Source of the DNA: Ligustrum vulgare
Lineage: Eukaryota > Streptophyta > Magnoliopsida > Lamiales > Oleaceae
Reading direction: 5' to 3'
Assembly: GCA_963555705.1 (NCBI GenBank)
Contig: OY743180.1
Span: 41,510,129-41,574,128, forward strand
DNA: 64,000 nucleotides
This document shows, one piece after another, positions 34,303 to 46,600 of the stretch. Made by a program: the position numbers and the translations under genes. Every line of letters starts with the position of its first letter. Positions within the stretch are counted from its first letter, which is position 1. Below the pieces are notes generated by a model. That model made no database searches and was not told the origin of the DNA. It was given only the letters and a program-made list of their open reading frames with translations.

Positions 34303-37218
34303 TTATCCTTATTAAGCATTATGTACATTATGGATATGATATTATGTATGAATAGCATTTCTCATACTAGTAATATATTTTATATTTTGTAATAGAAGTC
34401 TCAACTTTTGTGGCAATTATCTACATTCCTCAATTATCCAAATACTAGTCCAGCTCATACGATGCGCGAATAGTGTTTGTAATTATGTATGTAACAATGT
34501 TATTAAATAAGAACAATTAAAAGTAATTTTTTTTAAAAAATGAGATGAAAGTTGATTCGTGACGAAAATGAAAAATACATTGTTAAGAGATCATTTTAAA
34601 TGCCTATAACTTTCTGTACAACTGACAGATTTGTAATTTGAAAAAATGTAGTAAAATACTGTGTGAGAATTTTAGATTACACATGAATAATTAAAAGTAA
34701 CATTTTTTCAAATTATAATTCCTTAGCTGATATACAATTTCAAAGAGTAATTTGTAGATTATTGCAAACTCTTTAAGTAGTATATTAAAAAACCAGTTTT
34801 TCCTAAAACATACATGGTTTTGAAAATGGAAGGAAACTTAACCTTAAAAGGAAAATTGGGAAAAAGATTTTTAAGGATCAGTAATCACTAGGATTTAAAA
34901 AAAGTGAGTGGTCGTTTTTGGATGCGTGTTTGCCTTATTTTGCAGTCGTTATATAGTTTTGAAAATGCATGTTTGTAGATTTTATGATCTCTTCGACATG
35001 ATACTTTAAAAACTTAGTTTTGTCTGGAGTGCATATATCGAAAATGAAACTAAAGTTGAATTGTAAAAAATGAAAAATACATTGTTGAGTGACCATTTCA
35101 AACAGTTGCTACTGTTAACGGTTTTGTAATTGAAAAATAATGTGGTAAAGTATTGTTTAAGAACTTTACATTGATATCAATATCTCTCTACAACATCATT
35201 TGAATCCACAAAATCGACCAAACGAAGAAAAAAACACTAAAAGACAAAATAATGGTTGACATAAATGAATGATGGCTGCCATTATAAGAAAAATAATGTG
35301 ATAAAGTAATGTGTGTGGACTTCACATTACATATAAACAATCAAAAATAATATTGTGTTGAATTATGATTCCTCACCTGTCTATTTTTTGAAGATGAATG
35401 TTTAAAATTTCGTGAGCTCTTTCAATAGTATATTAAAAACCCAGTTTTATCTAAAATGTGCACGCTTTTGAAAATGAGATGAAATTTAACTATAAAATAA
35501 GTGAGCGGTCAGTTTTGGATGAACGTTAATCTTGTTTTGGATGCACGTTAATCTTATTTTGGTAGTGGTTATATGATTTTTGAAAATGCTAGTTTTTTAT
35601 TTTTTATAAGTTTTTCTAAAAGGTACATTAAAAATTTAGTTTTGTCTATGGTGCATATATTGAAAATAAGATGAAAGTTGACTCATGAAAAAAAAAAAGA
35701 AACTTACATTGTTAAGGAACCATTTTAAATTACTATAACTTTAGCTATGATTGATGGTTGTGTAATTCAAAAATAGTGTAGTAAAGTATTGTGTGAGCCT
35801 CTGAGGACTTTACATTATCAAGATTTTACCATTTGAACTTCATATGTGCACACAAAGTTGACCAAATGAAAAGAAACAAAGTAAAAAAAAAAAAAAAATC
35901 ACTAAACTCCCATTCGATAAAAGTGTTATAATCAACAAATTTCTCCAAACCACCTTTTAACTATATACATTTTTTTAAATCACTTTTTAACCACAAGCTT
36001 TACCTCGAAAAGACCAAAATTCCAAAATAACGATGGCTAGAAAGCTACCGGATACTTGTCCTATTTTGTCCTTATTTAATGTGTTTTTTATTAATCTAAA
36101 TAAATTTATCACCGATCGTAGGGAGATCTTTCTCCCATACATCACAAAAAAGAGTATGGATATCCATTTGCAACAATTATCATTCCCCATCTCTGACATC
36201 ATCTCTCCACGTTATCCACCAATTTTCTCTCCATGAATTCATTTCTCCCGCTTGCTACTCAACAAACCACTCTCGCTCATCAAACAGTCAACAAATGCAG
36301 TTTCCCACTCCTACATAATTCACTCAAAAATTGAATCAGGGAGTCGACTTTCCCATTTTTACGCATCTGAATCTTCCTTTGCCTACAAAATCTACTGCAA
36401 ATCACTATCTCCCTTGAAAAATCTTCAACGACATGAGCAACTTGGGCCAAAAAGATCTCTCAGATTAATTCCTTGAAGAAATGTTCCACACCCATCCCTG
36501 TATTCTATAGTACTTAATTGGAATTTACTTTTATGTCTTGCCCTACGGTCGGATTTCACCGCAGATAAGTGGTATTTTAGTACTTTTTTTAATTTTGCGG
36601 GAAGATGCATAAATTTATTAGGGGTATATTAGGAAAAGTAATTGTAAAATTTATGTTTGGGAAATTATATTTACACCACAGTTATTGCTAAGGACACCAC
36701 ATTTTAATTGCAATAAATGTCCCTACTGTTTTGTTTACTTTGACAATTATTCTCTTATTATTATTTTTTGTTATATCCTAATTTTTAATCATTAATTAAT
36801 TAATATATCTTATCTCTATTGACAATTTTATTTCAGATATTCTATTACATTCGAAAAAAAAATATTTTTTTAATTCTTGCAATTATTGTTTATTGCTTAT
36901 TTAAATATAAGATAAGTAAATAAAAAAAATTGTTCACTCCTAAATAATTCTTTAGCCATCATTAACTCCGTATATTGTGCTAATTAATAGAAATCGATGA
37001 TAATAATAAGATAAAAAAGTTAAGATGTATAAGTGCAAAAATTAATAAAAATTAAGAATTATCATTGCATTGAAATTGTGGTGCACTTAACAAAACATGT
37101 GGTGTTAATATAATTACCCTTTATGTTTTCAAACCAATTTTTTTTATCTGTCTGAAAATGAGGAGAGAGTATTAGATTAGGGCTTGCGTGGTTAACAACT
37201 AATCCTAATCCAACCTAA
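34303..37218. other. AT-rich intergenic DNA with a degenerate long repeat
   Basis: A box reading approximately TTGAAAATGAGATGAAAGTTGA, then GAAAAATACATTGTTAAG and ACCATTT, recurs at about 34,541-34,607, 35,036-35,102 and 35,650-35,733. A second box (GGTTTTGAAAATG, then AGTGAGTGGTC and TTTTGGATG) falls between them (34,812-34,970 and 35,465-35,590). This suggests a decayed tandem repeat with a period of roughly 500-615 bp. From 35,850 to 37,218 I see no gene; ORFs at 36,033-36,610 lack homology or context. Confidence 0.5.
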
Positions 37219-37394
37219 GTCCTTGTTTGGCCCTCATTTTTTGGGTAAAAATTTGATTTTGAATAGTATTTTTGGAAGAATGTAGGGTTAAAAATTGTTT
37301 GAAAAGTCAAAAATAGTGGGCTTGACTAATATGGATGATTGAGATTGAGTGTTGAATAAATTTGATTTGTAAAAAATGGGGGTCAAACATGAGC
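37219..37394. mobile_element. Tourist-type MITE
   Basis: This is a 176-bp element flanked by TAA on both sides (37,216-37,218 and 37,395-37,397). Its ends are GTCCTTGTTTGGCCCTCATTT and (reverse complement) GCTCATGTTTGACCCCCATTT. The TAA target and the CTTGTTTGG-type terminus are typical of PIF/Harbinger MITEs. It lies about 240 bp upstream of the host gene start. Confidence 0.8.
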
Positions 37395-37602
37395 TAAATT
37401 AGAAATTATCCAATTACAAGAATTTATATATCTATCCGACGGATTTCTGGTTAAAATCGTCCTTTTTCTGAAACATAATTTTAACCCTTTTTGTGGTAAA
37501 CCTGATTTTATTATATTGAATAAACTCAACCAATTTCTTCTGAAAACTATGAACAATTGACCTGAAATTTCATCGATCGTTATTACTGCAAGTATCGACA
37601 AA

Positions 37603-37622
37603 CTATATATATGTATATATAT
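37603..37622 (+). promoter_or_regulatory. TATA-like region before the host gene
   Basis: An ACTATATATATGTATATATA stretch lies 10-30 bp before the ATG at 37,633. If it is the TATA box the 5' leader would be almost absent, so it may instead be part of the leader. No other promoter element can be assigned. Confidence 0.3.
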
Positions 37623-37632
37623 CTAACGGAAG

Positions 37633-40600
37633 ATGGGATTGTTTAAAAAACTAGCGGGCTTTCTAGGGTTTGCGAGGGATGAAGGGCAGATTGAGGATGC
37701 TGACTCCACCGCTTACGCGAGTATATCTTCATCAAGCGTTGCCGCAGCTGCTACTGCAGTTCCAGTTCAGCATCTTCCCCGTAAAGGCTTCAGTGTACCG
37801 GTTCAAGTGGCAGTCGATCGTGCCCAGTTAGGTCCCATCATTGTTCCGTGCAATTCAGGTGAAGGCGGTCTTCAGGTGACTTGATTTTATTTTGATGATG
37901 TTTTAGTTTTATTTGTTTTTCAATTACAAATGTGGGTCAATTGCGTTAAAGTTTTGTTTCTTTATGCTCATTTTAGTTGAAGCTGAAATTGATTGGATTT
38001 TGGTTCCAGATCTGATGATAATGCACAATACATGACTAGAAAATTACTGGATTAGATTACCTTAATCTCTGATTCGTGTGAGTTTTGTGTTTCCGTAATG
38101 TGATCTTCATTTTGGTTTAATATTAAGGTTGTGTGGAACAGTGTGATTGCAAAACATACTATTATTCTCCTGAGTAGCATTGTTTGGAGTTTAGTTTTAT
38201 AGATTTTTGTCCTATGATTTTTTTTATTTTATTTTGGTATTGAAACATCATGGTGCTTTTGATATGCTTGTCTCTGAAGTGCTGGTTTCTTTTCTTGAAA
38301 TGGAATCTTTTGATGTCTATCCAGTTATACAAGATGACAGCTACTTTATAGAATCTGTGCATTGCACCATCTAATATTTAGATGAGGATCATGATTTGGT
38401 TCATGAATACCGCTTGTGAAAAAAATATCTTAGTTACTAAGGCTAGTATGACAACTGGAAAGGTGTAATATAGATGTCAATTAATTTGCGATACTTTATA
38501 TAATTAACTAGCTTACGCTGTAATAGGCTGCATAAATTTGATCGTGGTAAGGAGATGTAAGTGAGTTTTAGCTTGGTTGGGTGTCTATACTTGGATATAT
38601 AGTCCAATCTTAACTTAGTTTGTTTATAATTTTTGGAACATTCGTTAAATTGGTGTAGCCTACTGTTATCTTAGAAGTTGTTTATTCTTGGAAAAATTTT
38701 GAGTTTTTTGGAGGATGTGTGAAAAGTGATAAGGCCCATAGAAATGTATGGTTGAAAATGATTTTGAGGGGGAAAAAGTGGAAAAGAAAGCTTGGACTAA
38801 CAAGCTTGTAGTTTGTTTATCATTTAGGGAACATTCTTCAAATTGGTGAGATGCTTTATGTAATGCAGCAGCTTTAGTTATTAATTGGTACCTGGGGTGA
38901 AAATCTTCTGATGAGTTTCATTTTGTACTAATGTGGATTACATTCTGAGCTAGACCAGTGAACCTCAAAAAGAAGTAAGTTTGAAGTTAAAAAAAAAAGG
39001 AAGTTTGCTAATTTAGTATATCCATTTGGGAAAGTGTAGTTATGAGTAAGAGCATGTTTGACAAAGGAGCTTTTGTTAAGTTACTAGTTAGACGCACGTC
39101 CAAGGCACGTGTCCAAATATAGTTGGCTACGTAATAGCGTATCTGTAAAAAAATATTTTTGATAATAAATTACTACATCAAATTTAAGCATATGTTGGTA
39201 AAAGTTTAAAAGCAGCAACAATATAATGTTTGACAATCCGGATTTTATCTTAAAACCCATCAGCAAATAGTTCCTAAATAAACCTAGCAATGACAAAAAA
39301 AAAAAAAAAAAAAAAAAAAAAAGCACATAGGTTATATCTTCTTTTCAGATTATTTTGTATTTGACACTCAAATCATACAATTCGTTCATACATCCTAAAA
39401 GTTTCCTATGCGCATTTAACTAAAGACCAATTTAGGCGATGTGATCTCATTGATTTTTAAGCTCATTGCACAGTCAATAATCCACTTCAAAAGAAACAAA
39501 TTTGTGCTAGATCTTAGATGTCATAGAGAAAAATAAATTCAATTTAGGCAACCAAATGCCTCAAATGAATAATTGAATAATCGTTTAGCTAAATAGATCA
39601 TTTTAGTATTAAGTCAGGTGAAATTAAAGCTCAGATCTTCAATAGTGAATGGCATAAAAGAGCATTTATCCATGGGAAAAAAAGAAAAGAAAAAAGAATA
39701 CTTGGTCACTGTATAACACATGAACATGAAAATGGTTACATGTAAAACTTAAAATTCAAAAGAAAATATATTGCCTGACCATAACAAATACTAAGAAGAA
39801 AATGATTAGATTTTTTTATCAAAATTGTCCTCAAGCTTACAAGTCATAACAAATAAAGAAAATGGAAAATACAGTTATAATGCAAATCCAATAACTCAAA
39901 GCACAAAACAAAAGAACTAATTGTAAATATTCAAGAAAATGCATAGAATTATAAATTACCATCACATTTGATGTGGAAAACATAATGTAAGAGCAAGAAG
40001 AGGACAAGGAAACATATTAGACTCCACTAACAATTAAATTCACACGACAAACAAGTTCAGTGTATTAGCTAAGTACTACATATAAAACACAATTAACTCC
40101 ATGTATATCACAACAAATAATTTATTTAATAACATAAACCGTTAAAACAGTTCCACTTCATTTAGTTACATATATACAGTTGCATCCATCAAAGATAAGC
40201 CGAACAAGGTTTAATTTGTACCTGAATGAGGAACTCCATATTTAGCAATGACAATTTGAGGAAGAACCATGATAGTTCCTGAAATTACGGGGGCACCAAC
40301 TCGAAGTTGTAAATGGAATTAGATGTACGGGTCGTGCAATCATAGAAAGAAAGTGAATTAGCTTTTCACCAGTCCACCAAAATTTCTCGAGTTCATCAAA
40401 AGTAGGTTGCACATATAGATTTCTTATTGACTACATCAACGTTGTTTCGTATAGGAAAACATCCTTGAACAGCATGCCCAATTTTTTCATAGTAATCACC
40501 AATAGCTGGATCTCCTTAACACGAACGTGCAATTCTCTAGACAAAAGGAAAAATAAAAAAGATTGTGTTAAATATGGTAAATAGCAAATTTGATAAAAGC

Positions 40601-43600
40601 ACTGCAATTAAACAAGATTACCTATCTTCATCAACATTTATAAAACGTGCATGAGTAAAGGTCTTTTTCTTTTGAGTTTCCTCCATCCTGAAACAACATT
40701 AGTGTAGATTGTCACCAAAGGGGGAACATTTAGAAATGCAGTTCTGGTGCAAACAAAAATTGGAGTACACTAAAAAAATAATTAATATCACAATAATACG
40801 GGAAAAAAATCCGCTAATGTCTGCATGTCAATCCTTGGAAATAATTTCACAATAACATCTTGCCATACATTATTAACATCCATAACCTTACAATAGAGAG
40901 ATTGTCAATAAGAAAGATGAAGAAAACACCACGAAGACAATATAATAAAAAAGAATGTACTTACTAAGGAAATAATTACGTTTTGCAAGATCCCTTTCAT
41001 AAGCTCCAATCTTAAGTCTAACTTAAGAACCAGGGAAACGATAATAGCTTTGCTCTCAACTGAAAGAACAACAATCTTCTTCTTGACAGCCTGAAGCAAA
41101 ATCAGAGGAGATAATTAATTAAAATTTGTCAACTACTCAACAACCCGAACCCATGCATTATCATTCCAACTATACAGGTATCCACTGGCAACTACATACC
41201 TCTCTAAGTTTCACGTAACCAGAGCAACCACATCAAACTTGCCTACCAAAATATTAACAGCAGTGTACAACAAAATTTATCTCTCTTGCTAATATTAAGA
41301 ATGTTGATACATTAATAACTACAAAAGAGAGATAAATTTGTGGTTAGGAAAGGGATACAATCCGGTTCTGGTTAGATAAATGGATGGGTGACCAAACTTT
41401 TCAAACATTATTCCCTCGCCTTTTCGGTTATCTAATAAAAAAAATTCCGCCATTAATAGTATAATATCCCTAACACCAAATTCTACACTCTCTTGGAACC
41501 TTGGATTCCTTAGAAATCTTAATGACAGAGACATTGAAGAATTCACCTCCCTTTCCAATTTGCTCGAAAAAATCACTATTGACCCAATTTCATTGGAGAA
41601 AAGAATTTGGACTGGTCACCCATCAGGCTCTTTTTCATGCAAATCCTTTTTGAACCTTCTTTGTCAATACCCTAGTGATTCTAATTTCCCCCAATTCAAA
41701 TTTATTTGAAAATGAATGATTCCTATGGAAGTTAAAGTTTTTGCTTGGTTGGTGTCTTTGGAAAAGGTTAACACTTGGGATTTATTACAACTAAAGAGAC
41801 CTGGGTGGTATATTTCCCCATCGTTTTGTATCATGTGTAAAAAGGCCAATGAAACTATCGATCACTTATTGATACATTGTGAATTAGCAAAGGGAATTTG
41901 GGATAGACTGTTGAGTATGTTGGGAGTATGTGGTGCAATGCCTAGACGTTGGGCAGATTTGATTTTTATCAAATGGAATTTTCGGGATAACATGGAAAGA
42001 AAGAAGGAGATTTGGAAAATATTTGTAATGGCAGAAATGTGGACGATTTGGTTAGAAAGAAATAAAAGGATTTTTGACAATATTGAAAGAACAATGGACG
42101 ACATTTGGGAAAACATCATATTTTTCACGGGTTTATGGGCTAGAGCAGTTGCTCTATTTAGTGGTTTAGATAATTTTCCGTTTCGTCTAGACATGGAATA
42201 AAAAGGCGCTACTGAGGCGCGCCCTGAGGCCCGCCTCAGTTTGAGGCGCACTGTTGGCGCCTCGATGCGTGATAAATAAACTTTTTTTGGCAAGGCGGGC
42301 GCCTCATTACTTGAGGCTACGCCTCGATTCTTATGCCTTAAGAGGCGTGAGGCATGAGCCTCAGTTATAATTTTAATTTTTAAAAATTTAGGCCAAAAAA
42401 CAATAATATATATGCTTGGGCCCAAGGAAAATATGAACTTAGACCTATTTTTTAACCTAATAATAATATAAAACATCATCCCAAAGATTTTAAATAAACA
42501 AAAACCCAACCCAGCCTACAATCTTCTCTAAGAGAAGAAACTGCAGATACAGTAGTGATAATGATTAGTGCAAATTCTTCTAAACTTTTTTAGTTTAACC
42601 ATTTTTTTCAATTGCAACATGAGGAAAAACATGTTCCTAAACATAATATTTTTGATAGTCATGCCGTGCTTTTTTGTTAGAATTTTCTCACCATGTGGCA
42701 TGTCTACTACTAATTTTGGGCAATAGATATAGTTGCTACATTAAATATGAATATGTAGTTTACTTTTATTGGAGAAATAGACTTTATGATATTATTTTAA
42801 ATTTTTTTCTAATTTTTTAGGTTTGTGGTGAGGCTTACGCCTCGCCTAATGAACGAAAAACGCCTCAGTACTTATTTTCGCCTTTTTAAACATTGCGTCT
42901 AGATCCTAGGAGTTCTTTGGGTTCTACTGTTATGAATATCCCATAGACTAGTATATAGTTCCTCTATTTTACCTTAGATTTATTCCTTTTTGTGATGAAC
43001 GACTCGTCAACAACTCCAATTGTAATTTTTGGATTAGTTCAATAAAGTTCAATTTCCTATCAAAAAAAATAACTACAAATTGCTAACTGAAACAATTGTT
43101 CAAATAATTTCACAGCCATAAGAAATCAGCAAGTAAACTTTCAGAGAGTCATAAAATATGAACTCATTCAAGAAACTGTTAACAATCCAAATAATGACAC
43201 AAACTCTTTCTATTAGTGTCTCTCTTATACCTCGAAAACAAGCTAATTAGTTAGTGTTCCTATTTAGGGAGTGGGAGAGAGAGAGAGAGATAAGAAAACA
43301 AAGAAATATAAACAACCAAATGCATGCACAAATATTCTTTAAACGGAAAATTAACATTTGAATAAAATATTATCCTATACTATACTATACTATAAAGTGA
43401 CTTGGGTACAATCACACAATGTCTTTAAACTGAGAATTAAATTACAGACCGATGGAACTTGATATAATCCAAATCAATGGGTTTTCCTTTGGTGGTCCGA
43501 CCTTGTGCCTCTAGCAATACTCTAGCATTCAGCCCAAGTTTACACTCAGGCATTCCATTGCAAAAGATAGAACATTATAACATCATATTTACAACCTGCA

Positions 43601-46600
43601 TCTATCATGATTGTTTGATGTTAAGTGGATATTATTTGTGATAAAGATATATATATATATATATGGTGAAAATTTGATCAATGGGGTGAAAAATGAATTT
43701 TTTATAGTGCAAACTTCTTTGGTCACAGTAAGTCTTACCAGGTTTCTGGTGTGCTAGCTTACACTAAGAATTTTTTTATTAGCTATCCAAAATAATTTAC
43801 AATTCACACCATGATACACTGTGTTTTTCTTGAATGTAACATAAATCTAGACTACCCTGACCAACACCAGAAATAAGACATCATTTACTTATTCAAACAT
43901 CTTGCAAGACATGAGTATCGAAAAATAATTCTAAAATGAAGATCAAGCCAAACTCATTTGAGATGATCATGCATGCTACAAACTTAAGTTGTACGATCTT
44001 AATAGAGGAGCGAATTCTAAAAAGAAAATCAATTAATTAATTACAAAGTGAGATTACCATTTCTGCATCTCAATATTATTAATATGCAGTTCTGAAACAT
44101 TATGGCCCTTCAGTTTGCACAACCAATGGATTTTCAATATGAGAAATAAATCAAATTAACAACTCAAACCTATATACTCTCATTACATTATGGTACATTT
44201 TTTCGCATTCCAACCTCAAAGTAGGATCAATAATCATGTTTTGTTGCAATCGTGTGATAGTAAATTACAAGCAAAATACATCATAAATAAGTGTCAATGT
44301 TTTAAAATAGAGAAAAAGAATAATAGAAGAATATTTGTATGCCCAGCGTAGGCATAGTAAATACAAATGTGATGCAATTGAGAAACAAAGAAAATCTTCC
44401 AACTGAGAAGCAAAATAAGGTCGCAAGACAAACCCCAAGTACGTTCGCGTCTTTAATGCCCCAACATCCGACCTAATTATTTGTCCATTGTTGTTAACTA
44501 ATATATTGACACTTTCCACGATGTATAGAACACTTGAATAAATAATAAAGATTAATAAACCCAACTCGAAAAAACAATTTTAAGTCCACAAATAAAGTCA
44601 TACTTCGACCCTGACACCTGTTTGGCTCCCATTTTTTGAAAATCAAATTTATACAACAATCAATCTCAATCATCCATCTTAGTCAAGCTTATCATTTTTT
44701 ACTTTTTAAATATATTTTAACCATACATTCTCCCCAAAAAAAAAAAAACTATTCAAAACCACATTATTTCCCAAATAATGAGAGCCAAACAGGGGCTTCA
44801 TTTTTCTTGTGACGTATCCCTTCACTACGCCAGGACACTGCATTTGTCACAGCCATTGGAGGCCTTAGTGAAACTTCCATTCTATAAGCACTGGTCTTGA
44901 TGAATTCAATGAGAATCCTTGCTTCAGTATATTGTGGGTAGCCAAAGTCCATTTCGTTAAGTAACTCATATTTTCAGCAGCACAAATATCAGCAGTAGCA
45001 TGCTTAAAGGCTAACTATCATTTAAAATTAGAAATAATTGATAAGAAATTCCTTTACCACTACAAAAAAACTATCTCTAAGTAATTCCTCTTACAACTCT
45101 TCAAAATAATGTTTAAAAACCGGTCAGAAAAATAACAAGCAAATTACAAATGGAAGTGGCATCAATAAATTCCTTGAATTATAAATCAAATATATAATGG
45201 CAAAATCTCTAAATAGTAATAGTGCTTACATCAACTAAGCGGCGTAGAAATAAAAAAAGGCTAGTGGCATTGTAATTCTGCCTCGAATGCAAGTCATGAG
45301 ATACACATTGTTGTGCTATACAAACATATAGGAGATTACTATGTAAAAAAAATGAAGCAACTGGTACCTTTTTGCTTCTTTACCAAACCTTGGTAAGGAA
45401 GACACAAAAATGACGGTGAAGCAGCAAGGTAAAGTTGGCGAAGCCGGACCGTACGAGAGAAACTTCAAAGGTTCGCGCGAGACCATTGATTTTGACTCAT
45501 TCTGGAGGAATAATTGGACAGATTTCTAGAATTTTCCTCTAATCTGGTCAACAAATGTACTCATTGGCTTTGAAATCAGTGATGACAACGGGGTTGGGTT
45601 GGGTCCCCCCGACCGGTGCCCCGCCTCGCAACCCGCGAATTTCGGGTCGGGCCGGGTCAACCCCGTCGCCCCGTTTAATTTAATTTTTTATTTTTTTCGG
45701 TATTTTTTATTTTTTTCTTATTTTTTTAATTAATTAATTTATTCAGGGCGGGATCGGGTCGGGGCGGCCAAACCTGCCCCACGACCCGCCCAGGTCATGG
45801 GTAACCGCTCCGTACACGCTTCGCCGACCCGTGGGGCGGGGTTTTTTTTGCCCCATTAGGGTCGGGTTTGGGTCGGGTACACCATTGGTGGCTCAAATGG
45901 CTAGCTCGATTAAGGTTGCTTATTTTGGCTATATGACTTATGAATAGTGTCATTCATGATAGGGAAATAATAGTCTAAATTACCAAAAAAATGTAATTTT
46001 GATATAAAGAATGGTAGTAAAGGTCTTTTCATTTATAAAGCCATAAAAAGGCTACCTTCTTCTTTTGACTGTAAGGAATGACTAGCTTTTAAATAACCCA
46101 TAGTTACCTTAGAATAACTAATAAAAATAAGCATCTTCATTGTTAGAAAATATGTTCGGATGGTATAAGTTACTTAGAAGCAACTTTGATTGTCTTTTAA
46201 GCTTATCCAAACATGCTCTCAGATCTAATAGGTGTGTTTTCCCAGTGTCGACTGTGGGTTTACCGTTGTGATAAACATATATATAGTTGTGCAACTTTTT
46301 TTCATATGTGGGAATTTGGAAGTTGCTGAAGAACGTTTAATAGTTTGCTCCATTATTGTTTTGAGTATTAAGGTAGATCTACCATTAGTAATTTTTAATC
46401 AACTGAAATTTTTATGTCTCCTTTTTAATTTGAAGGGAACAACTATATGGGCAAGGTGTTGTGATGATCCAAACCTTTGTGACTCGAATGTCACCTAACC
46501 ATATATAAGATTCATATGATAAAACGAATGCAATTTGAATGATTGAACTTAAGAAATAATTTAAGTAGATTACCATAAGATTTGAAATAATTTAAGCATG

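Larger units (their letters stand above)
41326..43068 (+). mobile_element. 5'-truncated L1-type LINE
   Basis: An 11-bp target duplication ATAACTACAAA flanks the insertion (41,315-41,325 and 43,069-43,079), and the element ends in a short A-run (43,062-43,069) after CAATAAAG. The coding remnant reads WNLGFLRNLNDRDIEEF (about 41,497), then KRIWTGHPSGSFSCKSF, and the C-terminal zinc-finger domain at 41,716-42,190. The start is severely truncated, as is usual for LINE copies. The 3' end continues beyond the hAT MITE at 42,192-42,895. Confidence 0.88.
39084..45500 (-). mobile_element. Helitron-like element with captured gene pieces (right end uncertain)
   Basis: On the minus strand the sequence ends with a CACGT-loop-ACGTG hairpin, CGTCTAA and CTAG (39,084-39,087), then host T: a Helitron-type 3' terminus like the one at 19,041. 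Upstream on the same strand (higher coordinates) lie exons of a clathrin adaptor gene on the minus strand. Gene-fragment capture is typical of plant Helitrons. I could not define the 5' TC end, so the extent to about 45,500 is an inference from where the captured sequence stops. A LINE (41,326-43,068) and a MITE (44,615-44,796) inserted later. Confidence 0.45.

Noticed and set aside
36033..36610. Several 60-75 codon ORFs
   Set aside because: No homology, no conserved context and overlapping on both strands.
41862..42509. 215-codon minus-strand ORF
   Set aside because: Antisense shadow of the LINE zf-RVT domain running into the hAT MITE.
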